Assembly (NCBI GenBank): GCA_018268595.1 | Contig: JAFDWH010000021.1 | Location: 1-64,000 of the forward strand | Direction of reading: 5' to 3' | Source of the DNA: Actinomycetota bacterium | GTDB taxonomy: Bacteria; Actinomycetota; Thermoleophilia; Solirubrobacterales; Solirubrobacteraceae | DNA: 64,000 bases | Part shown: positions 1-9,741 of the stretch, one piece after another | How positions within the stretch are numbered: the stretch's first letter is position 1 | Layout of the letters: every line of letters starts with the position of its first letter | Made by a program: the position numbers and the translations under genes | Notes under the pieces: model-generated | Database searches by the model: none | The model's input: only the letters and a program-made list of their open reading frames with translations | Told to the model about the DNA's origin: nothing

Positions 1-675
1 CCGGCCGCGCCCGGCGACCTCGACGCGCGGCTCGCCGCCGCCGGCCGGCCGCTGCGCCTGCGCGCGAGCGACGTGGCGGCGGCGAAGGGGGGAGCGGCCG
101 CGCTCGGACTGGCGCTCGCGCTGCCGCTCGGCTCGCTCGCGCCCGGCCGCCTCGGCCTGCTCGCGCCGTTCGCGCTGCCGCTCGCCGCCTTCCTCGCGCC
201 AGACCTGTGGCTGCGGCGCCGCACCCGCGTTCGCGCCGCCGCGATGGCGCGCGAGCTGCCGGACCTGCTCGACCTGCTGCGCGTCGCGCTCGCCGCCGGC
301 CTGTCGCTCGACCGCGCGCTCGCCGAGGTCGCCCGCCGCGACCGCGGCCTGCTCGCGCGCGAGTGGCGCACGGCCGCGCTCCAGCTCGAGCTGGGCGTCC
401 CGCGCGCGCACGCGCTCGCGGGGATCGCGGTGCGCTGCCCGTGCGAGGGGGTCGTCCCGCTCGTGCGCGCGTTGGAGCGCGGCGCTCGCCACGGCGTGCC
501 GCTCGCCGAGGCGCTCGCCGCGCAGGCGGCCGAGGCGCGCGCCGCGCACGCGCGGCGCATGACCGAGCGGGCGGCGAAGGCAGCGCCGCAGATCCAGCTC
601 GTCGTCGCGCTGCTGCTGGTGCCGTCGGTCCTGCTGCTCGTCGCCGCCGCGCTGCTGGCGAGCTTCACGGGCTGA
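1..675 (+). CDS. TadC-like type II secretion F-domain protein (5' end outside window)
   Basis: The reading frame is open from base 1, so only the last 224 residues are present and the start lies upstream. The protein has a hydrophobic pair near residues 30-65, a cytoplasmic helical core (MARELPDLLDLLRVALAAGL, then a long Ala/Arg-rich stretch) and a C-terminal membrane segment rich in Leu/Val. This is the layout of the T2SSF domain found in TadB/TadC, the inner-membrane platform proteins of Flp/Tad pili. A GTG at 73 could start a shorter product, but the upstream residues continue the same family-like sequence, so truncation by the window edge is preferred. Family call is by pattern; the Tad-type role is inferred. 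Confidence 0.75.
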   Translation, partial: PAAPGDLDARLAAAGRPLRLRASDVAAAKGGAAALGLALALPLGSLAPGRLGLLAPFALPLAAFLAPDLWLRRRTRVRAAAMARELPDLLDLLRVALAAGLSLDRALAEVARRDRGLLAREWRTAALQLELGVPRAHALAGIAVRCPCEGVVPLVRALERGARHGVPLAEALAAQAAEARAAHARRMTERAAKAAPQIQLVVALLLVPSVLLLVAAALLASFTG

Positions 676-700
676 CGCGCGGCGCGCTACGGTCAGCGGC

Positions 701-1744
701 ATGGCCCGCTTCTCGCCGGATCGGCTCGCGCTGCCGATCGTGCAGGCGCCGCTCGCCGGGGGACCGTCGACGCCGGCGCTGGCGGCGGCCGTCAGCGGAG
801 CGGGCGGGCTCGGCTTCCTCGCGGCCGGCTACAAGACGGCCGGCGCCGTCGCCGAGGACGTGGCGGCGGTGCGCGCCGCGACGGACGCGCCGTTCGGGGT
901 CAACCTGTTCGTCCCGCCGGGCCAGCCGGCCGACCACGGCGTCGTCGCGCGCTACGCCGCGACGCTCGTCCACGAGGCGGAGCGGCAGGGCGCGATGCTC
1001 GGCGACCCGCGCCACGACGACGACGACTGGGAGGCGAAGCTCGCGCTGCTGCACGACGCCCGTCCCGCGGTCGCGTCGTTCACGTTCGGCTGCCCCGCGC
1101 CGGAGGCGATCGCCGCGCTCCAGGGCGATGACGTCGCGGTGTGGGTGACCGTCACGACGCCGGCCGAGGCGCGCGCGGCGGCGCACGCCGGCGCCGACGC
1201 GCTCGTCGTGCAAGGCGCCGAGGCGGGCGGGCACCGCGGTGGCTTCGACGACGCCGCGCCGGCGGCGATCGGGCTGCTCGCGCTGCTGCAGCTCGTGCGC
1301 GCCGAGACCGACCTGACCCTCGTCGCGAGCGGGGGGATCATGACCGGCGCTGCCGTCGCCGCGGTGCTGGTCGCCGGCGCGGCCGCCGCGCAGCTCGGCA
1401 GCGCGCTGCTGCTGACGCCCGAGGCGGGGACGAGCGCGCCGCATCGCGCGGCGCTCGCGGCGGAGGGGGAGACCGCGCTCACGCGCGCGTTCAGTGGGCG
1501 CACGGCGCGCGGGATCGTCAACCGCTTCCAGCGCGAGCACGACGACGCGCCGAGCGCCTACCCCGAGGTCCACCACCTCACCGCCCCGTTGCGCGCCGCC
1601 GCGCGCGACCACGGCGACGCCGAGGCGATCAACCTGTGGGCCGGGGAGGCGCACCGCCTCGCCGAGGCCGAGCCGGCCGCCGCGCTGGTCCGCCGCCTCG
1701 CCGCCGACGCCCGCGCCGCCCTGCGCGCCGCCGCCGCCGAGTAG
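701..1744 (+). CDS. nitronate monooxygenase (2-nitropropane dioxygenase family)
   Basis: 347-residue FMN-dependent TIM-barrel enzyme of the NMO/NPD family, which oxidises alkyl nitronates to carbonyl compounds and nitrite. Visible family features are the N-terminal PIVQAPLAGG, the central VVQGAEAGGHRGG segment (flavin/substrate loop) and the phosphate-binding SGGIMTGAAVAAVLVAGA followed by QLGSALLLTPE. The ATG at 701 is chosen because TACGGT (688-693) ends exactly 7 nt upstream, the window's leaderless promoter signature, and there is no Shine-Dalgarno. It stands alone between the Tad-like gene and the dcw operon. A shorter paralogue lies at 51165-52133. Real substrate unknown. Confidence 0.88.
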   Translation: MARFSPDRLALPIVQAPLAGGPSTPALAAAVSGAGGLGFLAAGYKTAGAVAEDVAAVRAATDAPFGVNLFVPPGQPADHGVVARYAATLVHEAERQGAMLGDPRHDDDDWEAKLALLHDARPAVASFTFGCPAPEAIAALQGDDVAVWVTVTTPAEARAAAHAGADALVVQGAEAGGHRGGFDDAAPAAIGLLALLQLVRAETDLTLVASGGIMTGAAVAAVLVAGAAAAQLGSALLLTPEAGTSAPHRAALAAEGETALTRAFSGRTARGIVNRFQREHDDAPSAYPEVHHLTAPLRAAARDHGDAEAINLWAGEAHRLAEAEPAAALVRRLAADARAALRAAAAE

Positions 1745-1760
1745 TCGATCACTGCATCTC

Positions 1761-1781
1761 TTGCCTCGCATAGCGAGGCAA
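1761..1781. other. perfect 9-bp hairpin after the nitronate monooxygenase gene
   Basis: TTGCCTCGC (1761-1769), loop ATA, GCGAGGCAA (1773-1781), starting 16 nt after the stop codon. The position suits a transcript end, but the run following it is AAAACCC, not U-rich, in either orientation. It is therefore a hairpin-only terminator or 3'-end stabiliser at best. Confidence 0.5.
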
Positions 1782-1885
1782 AACCCGCAGTGCTCCATGC
1801 AGGCGCCGCGGATGCACGCCCGCTTGCAGCCCCTCGGCCGCCACGCGCCCCACTCCGTCCCACCGTGCGAACGCCCGCCACACGG

Positions 1886-1947
1886 GCGATTTGGGCCCCC
1901 GCGAACGCCGCTACGCGCCCGCGGTGGGAAGTCCTGTGCGATTTGGG
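1886..1947 (+). repeat. direct repeat GCGATTTGGG upstream of mraZ
   Basis: GCGATTTGGG occurs at 1886-1895 and again at 1938-1947, 52 bp apart, in the dcw upstream region. The second copy abuts the -35 element. Each ends in TGGG, the MraZ half-site core, so the distal copy may be an auxiliary MraZ site. Nothing else recognisable lies in 1782-1937. Confidence 0.4.
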
Positions 1948-1976
1948 TTGCAAAGTGGGAGAGAGTGGGATAGCTT
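1944..1976 (+). promoter_or_regulatory. dcw operon promoter with MraZ boxes in its spacer
   Basis: A sigma70-like promoter: -35 TTGCAA (1948-1953), 17-bp spacer, -10 TAGCTT (1971-1976). TGGG motifs start at 1944, 1956 and 1966. The last two are spaced exactly 10 bp, matching the TGGGA-N5 direct repeats bound by MraZ, and they lie inside the spacer. MraZ, encoded 82 bp downstream of the -10, would block RNA polymerase by binding here, the known autorepression of dcw clusters. Confidence 0.72.
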
Positions 1977-1985
1977 GCTGCGCCT

Positions 1986-2030
1986 CGGACCGGGGTGGCA
2001 GGGCTCCTCCCACCCAGCCACCCCGGTCCG
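1986..2030 (+). promoter_or_regulatory. 14-bp perfect leader hairpin in the dcw 5' UTR
   Basis: CGGACCGGGGTGGC (1986-1999) and GCCACCCCGGTCCG (2017-2030) are perfect inverted repeats around a 17-nt loop. The predicted start of transcription (about 1983) places the hairpin at the very 5' end of the mRNA, ending 27 nt before the mraZ TTG start. There is no U-tract, so it is unlikely to be an intrinsic terminator; RNA stabilisation or translational control is more plausible. Confidence 0.6.
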
Positions 2031-2057
2031 CCTTCGACTTCATGAGGCGAGTCCCCC

Positions 2058-2492
2058 TTGACCTTCCGCGGCACCTTCGACCTCACGCTCGACGCCAAGA
2101 ACCGCCTCACGGTTCCGACGCGCTACCGCGCGGCGTACGCGGAGGGGGTCGTCCTGGCGGCCGGCCTGGAGGACTGCGTCGCGATCTGGCGGCCCGAGGA
2201 CTACGACGCCTGGACGACCGCTGCGCTGGAGGGCAAGAGCCCGCTCTCGCCCGAGTACCGCAAGCTCAAGCGCCACTTCACGGCCAACTCGCACCCCACG
2301 GAGCTGGACGGGGCCGGCCGGGTGATGGTCCCCAGATTCCTGCTCGACAGCGGCAAGCTCACCAAGGACGTGAGCGTCGTCGGCGCGGGGGAGTGCCTCG
2401 AGATCTGGGACCGCGGCAACTGGGCCGCGTACAACGGCGAGGTGCTGGAGAACGTCTCCGAGATCGCCGCTGGGCTCGAGTCCGCCGGCTGA
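2058..2492 (+). CDS. mraZ: MraZ, transcriptional repressor of the dcw operon
   Basis: 144-residue protein with two SpoVT/AbrB-like repeats. It opens with FRGTFDLTLDAKNRLTVP, the family hallmark, and repeats the motif later as DGAGRVMVP. MraZ forms ring oligomers and represses its own operon through TGGGN repeats, which are present at 1956-1970. The TTG at 2058 is chosen because the family begins immediately at this motif; no ATG or GTG fits. First gene of the division and cell-wall cluster, 9 nt before rsmH. Confidence 0.93.
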   Translation: MTFRGTFDLTLDAKNRLTVPTRYRAAYAEGVVLAAGLEDCVAIWRPEDYDAWTTAALEGKSPLSPEYRKLKRHFTANSHPTELDGAGRVMVPRFLLDSGKLTKDVSVVGAGECLEIWDRGNWAAYNGEVLENVSEIAAGLESAG

Positions 2493-2501
2493 CCCCTTCC
2501 C

Positions 2502-3467
2502 ATGACCACACTGCTTGACATGGTCTCCGTCCACATCCCGGTCCTCGCCGGCGAGCTGATCGAGCTGCTCGACCCGCAGCCGGGCGCCGTCGCGGTCGAC
2601 TGCACGCTCGGCGGCGGCGGCCACGCGCGCCTGGTGGCCGACCGGATCGGCCCGGCCGGCACGCTGATCGCGATCGACCGCGACCCGATCGCGGAGGAGC
2701 GCTTCGCCGAGCTGGCGGCCGAGGTCCCCTGCGCCACCCGCTTCATCCGCGCCGACTTCGCGAGCGGGCTGGAGCAGCTCTGCGAGGAGGGCGTCAGAGC
2801 GGACCTTCTCTACATGGACCTCGGCATGTCCTCGATGCAGGTCGACACGTGGGCGCGCGGCTTCTCCTACGCCTACGACGCGCCGCTCGACATGCGCATG
2901 GACCCCGACCAGGAGACGACCGCGGCCGACGTCGTCAACGGCTGGGACGAGCGCCAGCTCACGCGCGTGCTGCGCGAGTACGGCGAGGAGCGCTACGCCG
3001 GCCGCATCGCCCGCGCGATCGTGCGCACGCGCAGAAGCGAGCCGATCGAGACGACGCACGCGCTCGTGGACGTGATCAAGTCCGCGATCCCGACGCCAGC
3101 GCAGTTCGCGGGCGGGCACCCCGCGAAGCGGACCTTCCAGGCGATCCGCATCGCCGTCAACGAGGAGCTGGAGCAGCTCGAGCGCGCGCTCCCGCTCGCG
3201 TGGGACGTGCTGGCGCCCGGCGGCAGACTCGCCGCGATCTCGTTCCACTCGCTCGAGGACCGGCGCGTGAAACGCTTCCTCGCCGAGCGGGCGCGCGGCT
3301 GCATCTGCCCGCCGGACCTGCCCGTGTGCGCGTGCGGTCGCACGCCCGAGGGCGAGCTGCTGAGCCGCCGTGCGATCGCGCCGACGCCCGGCGAGGTCGC
3401 GCACAACCCGCGCGCCAAGTCCGCCCACCTGCGAGGAGCCCGCAAGCTGGAGGGAGCCGCACGATGA
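2502..3467 (+). CDS. rsmH: 16S rRNA m4C1402 methyltransferase RsmH
   Basis: 321 residues; SAM-dependent N4-methyltransferase of 16S rRNA C1402. It has the N-terminal HIPVL.GE segment, the SAM-binding DCTLGGGGHARLV and the downstream D-L-G-x-S motif, here LYMDLGMSSMQVD. The C-terminal FHSLEDRRVKRF is also family-typical. ATG 2502 is used; an internal ATG at 2520 gives MVSVHIP and cannot be excluded. Stop overlaps the ftsL ATG (ATGA at 3464-3467), implying coupled translation. Confidence 0.95.
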   Translation: MTTLLDMVSVHIPVLAGELIELLDPQPGAVAVDCTLGGGGHARLVADRIGPAGTLIAIDRDPIAEERFAELAAEVPCATRFIRADFASGLEQLCEEGVRADLLYMDLGMSSMQVDTWARGFSYAYDAPLDMRMDPDQETTAADVVNGWDERQLTRVLREYGEERYAGRIARAIVRTRRSEPIETTHALVDVIKSAIPTPAQFAGGHPAKRTFQAIRIAVNEELEQLERALPLAWDVLAPGGRLAAISFHSLEDRRVKRFLAERARGCICPPDLPVCACGRTPEGELLSRRAIAPTPGEVAHNPRAKSAHLRGARKLEGAAR

Positions 3468-4237
3468 CGCCGCCCGCCGCCACCGCCGCAGCCCGCCGCG
3501 CCGTCGTGGCGCCCCGGCCCGCTCGCCGCGTCTCCGGCCCGGTCCGCCGCCCGGTCGCCGTCCCGCGGCCGGCGCCGCGCCGCGCCCCCGAGCAGCCGCT
3601 CGGCGCGCGCGCGCTCGAGTGGCTGCGCGCGCTGCCGGACCACCGCCTGCTCGACCGCCTGATCGGCGGGCGCGTGTGGATCGTGCTGCTGGGGACGCTG
3701 CTGGTCGGGATCGTGACGATGCAGCTCACGCTCTTGAGATGGAACGCCGCGATCGGCCGCGCGGTCGAGCAGAGCAGCCAGCTCGAGCAGCGCAACGCCG
3801 CGCTGCGGCTGTCGATCTCGCAGCTGTCCGACACCGAGCGGATCGTGTCGCTGGCGACGCAGATGGGCTTCGTGATGCCGCCGCAGGGCTCGCCGCGCTT
3901 CCTCACGGCGAGCGCCGGCGACGCCGACAGGGCGCTCACGACGATGCGCGTGCCGGACCCGAACGCGGCGGCGACAGCGGCGGCGCAGCTGGCGGCGCAG
4001 ACGCAGAGCGCGACCGGCACCGCGACCGCGACCGGCACCACGACCGCGACGGGCCCGACGGGCAGCACGACCGCGACCACGACGCCGACCACGACGACGC
4101 CGAGCGCGACGACCGCGCCGGTCGCGGCGACGACGCCGGCGACGGCCACGCCGACGACCGCAGCCGCGCCGGTCACGTCCGCTGCCGCCGGCGGCGCGTC
4201 GGTGCCCCCGACCCAGAACGTCGGCCCGCAGGGCTAG
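3464..4237 (+). CDS. ftsL: FtsL-like divisome protein with long Thr-rich tail
   Basis: 257 residues, longer than usual FtsL (about 100-130). The N-terminus (1-60) is Arg/Pro-rich and cytoplasmic. One transmembrane helix lies at about 71-90 (VWIVLLGTLLVGIVTMQL), followed by a short leucine-rich coiled coil (about 95-125: QSSQLEQRNAALRLSISQLS), which is the FtsL/DivIC layout. Residues after about 170 are an unusual low-complexity Thr/Ala tail built of repeated GTATATGTTT-like units. Position between rsmH and ftsI is the conserved ftsL site. Assigned by topology and context, as FtsL sequences diverge strongly. Confidence 0.8.
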   Translation: MTPPAATAAARRAVVAPRPARRVSGPVRRPVAVPRPAPRRAPEQPLGARALEWLRALPDHRLLDRLIGGRVWIVLLGTLLVGIVTMQLTLLRWNAAIGRAVEQSSQLEQRNAALRLSISQLSDTERIVSLATQMGFVMPPQGSPRFLTASAGDADRALTTMRVPDPNAAATAAAQLAAQTQSATGTATATGTTTATGPTGSTTATTTPTTTTPSATTAPVAATTPATATPTTAAAPVTSAAAGGASVPPTQNVGPQG

Positions 4238-4248
4238 GGTCCGGCGCC

Positions 4249-5907
4249 GTGCCGACCCTGACCGACCGCCGCATCGGGCTCCTCTTCCTCGTCTTCCTCG
4301 CCGCGCTCGGCGTCGCGACGCTGCGCGCCGGCTGGCTCGGCGCCGTGCGCGCGCCGGCGCTCAAGCGCGCCGCCGCGACGCAGCAGGTCCAGACCGTCGC
4401 GCTGCCCGCGCCACGCGGCACGATCACCGACCGCAACGGCACCGTGCTGGCCGTCTCCGAGCCGGCCAGCGACGTCAGCGCGACGCCGTATCTGGTCAGA
4501 AGACCGCTCGCGGCCGCGCAGCAGCTCGCGCCGCTGCTCGGCCTCGACGCGAGCGACGTGCTGGGCAAGCTGTCCGAGCAGACCGGCTTCGTCTACCTCG
4601 CGCGCCGCCTGCCGGCCGCCAGAGCGGACAAGATCGCGAGACTGCGGATCGACGGCATCACGCTCACGCCGGCGAGCCGCCGCACCTACCCGCGCTCGTG
4701 GCTCGCCGCCCAGCTGATCGGCAGCGCCGGCGACCAGCCTGGCACCGGCGTCGGCTTCGAGTACGGCGCGGACAAGCTGCTGCGCGGCCAGGACGGGATC
4801 CGCCGCGTCGTCAGCGACGCGCTCGGCCAGCCGCTCTCGATCGACGACGAGCGCCCCACGATCCCCGGCAGAGACGTCCAGCTGACGCTCGACGCGAACC
4901 TGCAGGACAAGGTCGAGTCGGTCCTCGACGGCGTCGGCCAGGTGTTCCGCCCGAGAAGAGCGACCGCGATCGTGATGGACCCGCAGACGAGCGAGCTGCT
5001 CGCGGTCGCGAACTGGCCGCGCGTGAACGCGAACGACCCGGGCGGCGCGCCGGCGTGGGCGCAGCAGAACTACGCCGTCGGGCTCACGTACGAGCCGGGC
5101 TCGACGTTCAAGGCGTTCACCGTCGCAGGCGCGCTCGCCGACCACGTCGTCGCGCCCGAGACGCCGATCTTCGTGCCGTACGAGCTGAGAGTCGCCGACC
5201 GCACGCTGCACGACGCGGAGGCGCACGGCACCGAGACGCTGAGCGTCGCCGACGTGCTGAAGCAGTCGAGCAACATCGGCGCCGTGCAGATCGCGCTCAA
5301 GATGGGCGCCAGACGCTTCTCGCAGTGGGTCGACCGCTTCGGCTTCGGCAGACGGACCGGCGTCGACCTGTCCGGTGAGGAGCAGGGAATCGTGCCGACC
5401 TACGCGCAGTACTCCGGCTCCTCGATCGCGAACCTGCCGATTGGCCAGGGGCAGGCCGTCACGCCGATGCAGATGATGGCCGCCTACGCTGCGCTCGCGA
5501 ACGGCGGGATTCTGCGCACGCCGCGGATCGTGCGCGCGATCGGCGGCAGAGCGGTGCCGGAGCCGCCCGGGCGGCGCGTGATCTCGCCGGAGGCCGCCGC
5601 GAGCGTGCGCGACATGCTGCGCGGCGTGCTGGCGGCCGGCGGCACCGCCTCGGAGGCCAGCATCCCCGGCTACGACCTCGCCGGCAAGACCGGCACGGCG
5701 CAGAAGGTCGACCCCGACGGCCAGTACTCCAGAACGCGCTACATCGCGTCGTTCATGGGCTTCGCGCCGGCCAGCCACCCGCGCCTGCTGGTCGCGGTCG
5801 TGGTCGACGAGCCGCAGGGCGCGATCTACGGCGGCCAGGTCGCCGCGCCCGCGTTCCAGAAGATCGTGGCGTTCGCGCTGCCCTATCTCGGCATCAGACC
5901 GAGCTGA
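4249..5907 (+). CDS. ftsI: FtsI/PBP3-type division transpeptidase
   Basis: 552-residue class B penicillin-binding protein: N-terminal membrane anchor (about 8-28), pedestal domain beginning PRGTITDRNG, then the transpeptidase domain. Catalytic motifs are S-x-x-K (GSTFK, Ser285), SSN (340-342) and KTG (480-482). It cross-links septal peptidoglycan with FtsW. GTG 4249 is preceded by TAGGGT (4235-4240) 8 nt upstream; its TAG is also the ftsL stop codon, suggesting an internal leaderless promoter. Uses the rare AGA arginine codon about a dozen times, unusual at this GC content. Confidence 0.95.
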   Translation: MPTLTDRRIGLLFLVFLAALGVATLRAGWLGAVRAPALKRAAATQQVQTVALPAPRGTITDRNGTVLAVSEPASDVSATPYLVRRPLAAAQQLAPLLGLDASDVLGKLSEQTGFVYLARRLPAARADKIARLRIDGITLTPASRRTYPRSWLAAQLIGSAGDQPGTGVGFEYGADKLLRGQDGIRRVVSDALGQPLSIDDERPTIPGRDVQLTLDANLQDKVESVLDGVGQVFRPRRATAIVMDPQTSELLAVANWPRVNANDPGGAPAWAQQNYAVGLTYEPGSTFKAFTVAGALADHVVAPETPIFVPYELRVADRTLHDAEAHGTETLSVADVLKQSSNIGAVQIALKMGARRFSQWVDRFGFGRRTGVDLSGEEQGIVPTYAQYSGSSIANLPIGQGQAVTPMQMMAAYAALANGGILRTPRIVRAIGGRAVPEPPGRRVISPEAAASVRDMLRGVLAAGGTASEASIPGYDLAGKTGTAQKVDPDGQYSRTRYIASFMGFAPASHPRLLVAVVVDEPQGAIYGGQVAAPAFQKIVAFALPYLGIRPS

Positions 5908-5939
5908 GTCGGGCCGAGGCCGCCTCTAGACTCGACGCG

Positions 5940-7417
<1,478 letters not shown>

Positions 7418-7421
<4 letters not shown>

Positions 7422-8773
7422 GGTCCTGGACGCCGCAGCAGATCGCCGAGGCGGCCGGCGCGCGGCTCGCGGCGCCCGCGCCGCACGCGGACGGGCCGTC
7501 GCGCGTCACGATCGACTCGCGCGAGGTCGGCCCGGGCGACCTGTTCGTCGGCCTGCCGGGCGCGACGCACGACGGCGGCCGCTTCGCCGCGCAGGCGCTC
7601 GCGGCCGGCGCGTGGGGCGTGCTGGTCGCGCCGCGGCACGGTGAGGACGCCCGCTGTGCGTCCCCGGGCGTGCTGCTCGCCCACGAGGACCCGCTCACCG
7701 CCCTCCAGCAGCTCGCGCGCGCGTGGCGGCGCGCGCTCGGCGCCAAGACGATCGCGATCACCGGCTCGACCGGCAAGACCTCGACGAAGGACATCCTCGC
7801 TGCCCTGCTCCAGCCGCACCGCGCCACCTTCGTCAGCCGCGGCAACTTCAACACCGAGATCGGGCTGCCGCTCGAGCTGCTCGCCGCGCCCGCGGGGACC
7901 GAGGCGCTCGTGCTCGAGATGGGGATGCGCGGCGCCGGCCAGATCGCCGAGCTGGCGCGAATCGCCGAGCCCGACGTCGGCGTGATCGTCAACATCGGCC
8001 CGGCGCACCTGGAGCTGCTCGGCTCGATCGAGGCGATCGCCGCCGCGAAGGCCGAGCTGATCGCCGACCTGCACGCCGACGCCACCGCCGTGATCCCCGC
8101 GAACGAGCCGCTGCTCGAGCCGCACCGCCGCGACGACATCGCGACGGTCACCTTCGGACCGGGCGGCGACGTGACGCTCGCGCGCCAGGATGCGGAGGGC
8201 AACGTCGAGATCGACGCGCAGGGCGAGCGGGTCGCGCTGCGGCTCGACTTCCACCAGCAGCACCTGCGTGGCAACCTGCTGGCCGCGGTCGCCGCGGCGC
8301 GGGCGATCGGCGTCACGCCGGGCGGCGAGCTGACGGTCGCGTTCAGCGGACGGCGGGGCGAGCGGACGCGCCTGCCGAACGGGGTGACCGTCATCGACGA
8401 CTGCTACAACGCCAACCCGATGTCCATGCGCGCGGCCCTCGACGACCTCGCCGCCACCGCCGGCGAGGGGCGCCGCGTCGCGGTGCTCGGCGACATGCTC
8501 GAGCTGGGGCCGGACGAGCTGCGCTTCCACGCCGAGATCGGCGCGCACGCGGCCGCGCAGGGGGTCGACCTGCTCGTCGCCGTGGGCGAGCGCAGCCGTG
8601 CGACGGCCGAGACGTTCGGCGCGGCGGGCGAGGCCCAGCTCGTCGCGGACGCGGCGCAGGCGGCCGCGCTCGTGCCGAAGCTCGTGCGCGCGGGTGACAC
8701 GGTGCTCGTGAAGGCCTCGCGCGGCGTCGGGCTGGAGCGCGTCGCCGAGGCGCTGCTCGACGAGGCCGGCTGA
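7418..8773 (+). CDS. murF: UDP-MurNAc-tripeptide:D-Ala-D-Ala ligase MurF
   Basis: 451 residues. Mur ligase adding the D-Ala-D-Ala dipeptide in the cytoplasm. N-terminal substrate domain, P-loop TGSTGKTSTKD (Lys120), central GxxxxGxI segment (MGMRGAGQIAEL) and NPMSMRAAL typical of MurF. Begins in a 4-nt overlap with murE and shares one base with mraY (TGATG), so it is translated from the operon mRNA by coupling. Confidence 0.94.
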
Positions 8774-9741
8774 TGGGGCGCGTGCTGATCGCGGGGACCG
8801 CCTCGCTGCTGATCTGCATCTTCCTGAGCCCGAAGTTCATCGCGTTCATCCGCGAGCGCGAGTTCGGCCAGCACATCCGCGAGGAGGGGCCGGAAGGGCA
8901 CCACACGAAGGCGGGCACGCCGACGATGGGCGGGCTGATCATCTTCGCCGCCGTCGCGATCCCGTTCCTGATCCTGACGAACTACGACTGGCAGGCGGTC
9001 GGGGTCTTCGGCACCGCGCTCGCGTGCGCGCTGATCGGCTTCGCCGACGACTACACGAAGATCGTGCGGCGCCGCTCGCTCGGGCTGCGCGGGCGCACGA
9101 AGCTGCTGGCGACGATCGCGATCTCGATCGGCCTGTGGCTGGCGGCGACGAGAGGCGCCGGGCTGCAGGAGACGGTGCGGCTGCGGATCGTCGACGCGCA
9201 GATCGACCTCGGCGTCTTCTATCCCGTCTTCATCTACCTCGTCGTCGCCGGCACGACCTCGGGCGTGAACCTGACCGACGGGCTCGACGGGCTCGCCGCC
9301 GGCTGCGCGGCGATCGTGCTGCTCGCCTACATCGGCATCACGTACATCACGACCGGCCAGACCGAGCTGACGCTGCTGGCCGGCTGCCTGATCGGGGCGT
9401 GCGTCGGCTTCCTGTGGTTCAACTCGTTCCCCGCGAACATCTTCATGGGCGACACCGGCTCGCTCGGCATCGGCGGCGCGATCGCCGGGCTGGCGGTGAT
9501 GACGAAGACGGAGGTGCTGCTGCTGATCCTCGGCGGGATCTTCGTGCTGGAGACGCTGTCGGTCGCGATCCAGGTGCTCGCGTTCCAGACGTTCCGCAGA
9601 CGCGTCTTCCTGATGGCGCCGATCCACCACCACTTCGAGATGCGCGGCTGGTCGGAGACGAAGATCATCCTGCGCTTCTGGATCATCGCGTCGGTCTGCG
9701 CGGCGGTCGGCTTCACGATCTACCAGCAGTCGATCCGGTGA
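8773..9741 (+). CDS. mraY: phospho-MurNAc-pentapeptide translocase MraY
   Basis: 322-residue polytopic membrane enzyme (about ten helices) that transfers phospho-MurNAc-pentapeptide to undecaprenyl phosphate, making lipid I. Family motifs: FADDYTK (the Asp-Asp pair), NLTDGLDGLA, FMGDTGS and the conserved IHHHFE loop near the C-terminus. Starts in the TGATG overlap with murF and ends in a GTGA overlap with murD. Confidence 0.96.
   Translation: MGRVLIAGTASLLICIFLSPKFIAFIREREFGQHIREEGPEGHHTKAGTPTMGGLIIFAAVAIPFLILTNYDWQAVGVFGTALACALIGFADDYTKIVRRRSLGLRGRTKLLATIAISIGLWLAATRGAGLQETVRLRIVDAQIDLGVFYPVFIYLVVAGTTSGVNLTDGLDGLAAGCAAIVLLAYIGITYITTGQTELTLLAGCLIGACVGFLWFNSFPANIFMGDTGSLGIGGAIAGLAVMTKTEVLLLILGGIFVLETLSVAIQVLAFQTFRRRVFLMAPIHHHFEMRGWSETKIILRFWIIASVCAAVGFTIYQQSIR

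Noticed and set aside
1761-1781. Hairpin read as a standard intrinsic terminator
   Set aside because: Followed by AAAACCC rather than a U-tract on the coding strand, and not U-tailed on the other strand.
665-2110. Long minus-strand open frame (481 codons) across the nitronate monooxygenase and mraZ leader
   Set aside because: Arg/Gly-rich composition typical of antisense frames in GC-rich DNA; it covers a well-supported plus-strand gene and a promoter region.
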